A stretch of 6,952 bases of DNA from UBA652 sp964598235 (lineage in GTDB: Bacteria; Pseudomonadota; Gammaproteobacteria; Nitrosococcales; Methylophagaceae), in contig CAZRAY010000065.1 of NCBI GenBank assembly GCA_964598235.1, forward strand, positions 1-6,952, given 5' to 3'. A program made the position numbers and the translations under genes. Positions 6,169 to 6,952 of this stretch are shown here, piece after piece. The notes under the pieces are model-generated. The model had not been told where the DNA came from. It did no database searches and saw only the letters and a list, made by a program, of their open reading frames with translations. How positions within the stretch are numbered: the stretch's first letter is position 1; each line of letters starts with the position of its first letter.

Positions 6169-6567
6169 TTAACGATATTGGCTTATCATATAATCAATCC
6201 CTGGTCGCATAATCTCCCGCCACGCCATTTCAATGTTGTCATCAAACTTGGGATCGGAAATTTTGGCTGCTTCGACCAGGCTATCTAACCATAAAGGGTA
6301 TAAATGCGGGGCAATGTCTAAATCCTGCGCACTATGCTTTTTTGCAACATCAGATAATATATTTGCACTCTGGTTCGCAATCAACATATACGGTAACACC
6401 CGCCCGAGAATGATTTTTTGCTGGGCAATGCTCACACCCTGAAACTTATGCCCAGTTTCAGGCGATTGTCCGATAAAATAATTATAAAAGCGGTCTAAGA
6501 ACCTGGGGTTATTTTGACACCGTTTAAATGAATCATTGAAGTGCTCATGTACGTTATTATCTTCCAT
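6169..6567 (-). CDS. Single-domain globin (bacterial haemoglobin-like)
   Basis: A 132-residue soluble haem protein of the globin superfamily, without the reductase domain of flavohaemoglobins. From memory, residues 26-42 (RFYNYF to the HKF end) align without gaps to the B-C helix region of E. coli Hmp. That makes Tyr28 the B10 residue and Phe42 the CD1 residue. Gln50 is then a likely distal E7 residue and His78, in the KKHSAQDLDI motif, the proximal F8 haem ligand. The following APHLYPLWLDSL and the AWREIM segment at 115-120 are typical of gammaproteobacterial globins of this type. A Tyr-B10/Gln-E7 pocket is associated with tight O2 binding and NO dioxygenation, but a partner reductase is not visible here. 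The in-frame codon before the ATG is TAG, so 6567 is the earliest possible start. It is downstream of a formyltransferase gene, 62 bases apart. Confidence 0.88.
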   Translation of the reverse strand: MEDNNVHEHFNDSFKRCQNNPRFLDRFYNYFIGQSPETGHKFQGVSIAQQKIILGRVLPYMLIANQSANILSDVAKKHSAQDLDIAPHLYPLWLDSLVEAAKISDPKFDDNIEMAWREIMRPGIDYMISQYR

Positions 6568-6596
6568 CTATTCTCATCCTGAGCGAACCTCCTTTT
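6557..6596 (-). promoter_or_regulatory. Offset Shine-Dalgarno and micro-ORF before the globin gene
   Basis: A strong AAAAGGAGG (6588-6596) sits 20 bases before the globin ATG, too far for efficient use. It is 10 bases before another ATG (6575-6577) in a different frame, which opens a six-codon frame (MRIDGR) whose TAA at 6557-6559 overlaps the start of the globin gene. A weaker AGGA (6577-6580) is 9 bases before the globin ATG. The geometry fits translation of a tiny leader that then reinitiates on the globin, but it may be accidental. Confidence 0.4.
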
Positions 6597-6629
6597 CACA
6601 CAAAGCATTCATCGTAAAAAGGCGAGTTA

Positions 6630-6952
6630 CTATTTATGTTTTTTCATTATCAACAAACCTAAGATATCGCGGATTCTGAAAAATCGGCGCCGTTGAAAAT
6701 ACAGACCAAAATCTTTCTCTGCTGGCAAAGCATAATAGTTATTCTCTTCTTGATCAATAGAAAAAGTGTTTAATTTTTCATCCGCAATAATTTTTTTCAC
6801 AATACGCCGAACCAACGCAGCGCCAATTACCGCTGTCATCATCAACACCGTTTCTTGTGTTGCCTTTTCTGTTAAATGAAAAGATCGACGTGCCAATATT
6901 GCACCGGTGTCTATCCCTTCATCAATCCAATGCACGGTTACGCCGCCCCGCT
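6630..6952 (-). CDS. Formyltransferase-family protein, C-terminal part (runs off the right edge)
   Basis: Only the last 106 or so codons are present. The frame is open to the window edge, so the true start lies outside; a GTG at 6935 is internal. The visible N-terminal part, RGGVTVHWIDEGIDTGAIL, is the conserved loop of the formyl-transferase fold that carries the catalytic Asp (HWIDEGIDTG). This fold is shared by methionyl-tRNA formyltransferase, PurN-type GAR transformylase and sugar N-formyltransferases. What follows is a helical stretch and a basic tail (FQRRRFFRIRDI) that is shorter than the C-terminal domain of Fmt. It therefore looks like a stand-alone formyltransferase, perhaps acting on a sugar nucleotide or amino donor, rather than Fmt itself (inference). 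It ends with tandem in-frame stops TAG TAA. Confidence 0.8.
   Translation of the reverse strand, partial: RGGVTVHWIDEGIDTGAILARRSFHLTEKATQETVLMMTAVIGAALVRRIVKKIIADEKLNTFSIDQEENNYYALPAEKDFGLYFQRRRFFRIRDILGLLIMKKHK

Noticed and set aside
6544..6619. Short overlapping frames between the formyltransferase and globin genes (12 and about 34 codons)
   Set aside because: They have no family resemblance. Only the six-codon frame aligned with the strong Shine-Dalgarno site was kept, as a possible leader.

Overview
The window reads as ordinary chromosomal DNA of a gammaproteobacterium. The evidence is the gene families and their best recalled relatives: a pseudomonad-style cysI plus DUF934 pair, proteobacterial copA/copB, apaH, DUF3465 and a gammaproteobacterial-type single-domain globin. 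Base composition looks moderate, with AT-rich spacers. A finer placement is not supported. No rRNA, tRNA, CRISPR array, insertion sequence or integrase was seen. Genes are tightly packed, and the longest non-coding stretches are under 100 bases.

Layout from left to right. (1) Positions 100-3050, minus strand: a sulfite-reduction operon transcribed right to left as cysI (siroheme/[4Fe-4S] sulfite reductase), a DUF934 gene overlapping it by 14 bases, and apaH (diadenosine tetraphosphatase) 16 bases further on. (2) Positions 3051-3144: an AT-rich leader before cysI with a good -10 box and three overlapping perfect inverted repeats, possibly the operator of the sulfite-reductase operon. (3) Positions 3145-5633, minus strand: a periplasmic and outer-membrane copper-resistance pair, copA (Tat-exported multicopper oxidase with a Met-rich loop) and copB (outer-membrane beta-barrel). 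They are joined by a one-base stop/start overlap and read toward cysI. (4) Positions 5634-5721: a divergent promoter region. (5) Positions 5722-6162, plus strand: a DUF3465 protein with an N-terminal membrane segment or signal. (6) Positions 6169-6567, minus strand: a single-domain globin ending six bases from the DUF3465 gene. (7) Positions 6630-6952, minus strand: the C-terminal part of a formyltransferase-family gene that continues beyond the right edge.

Functionally there are two clear blocks: copper handling in the envelope (CopA oxidises or sequesters copper, CopB sits in the outer membrane) and assimilatory reduction of sulfite to sulfide (CysI with the DUF934 partner). ApaH is a nucleotide-signal housekeeping enzyme that appears to share the sulfite-reductase transcript. 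The globin probably binds O2 or NO.

I found no convincing new multi-gene system. The points most worth a second look are the shortened type-1 copper ligand motif in CopA, the offset Shine-Dalgarno and micro-ORF in front of the globin, the operator-like repeats before cysI, the placing of apaH, and the uncharacterised DUF3465 gene divergent from copA.
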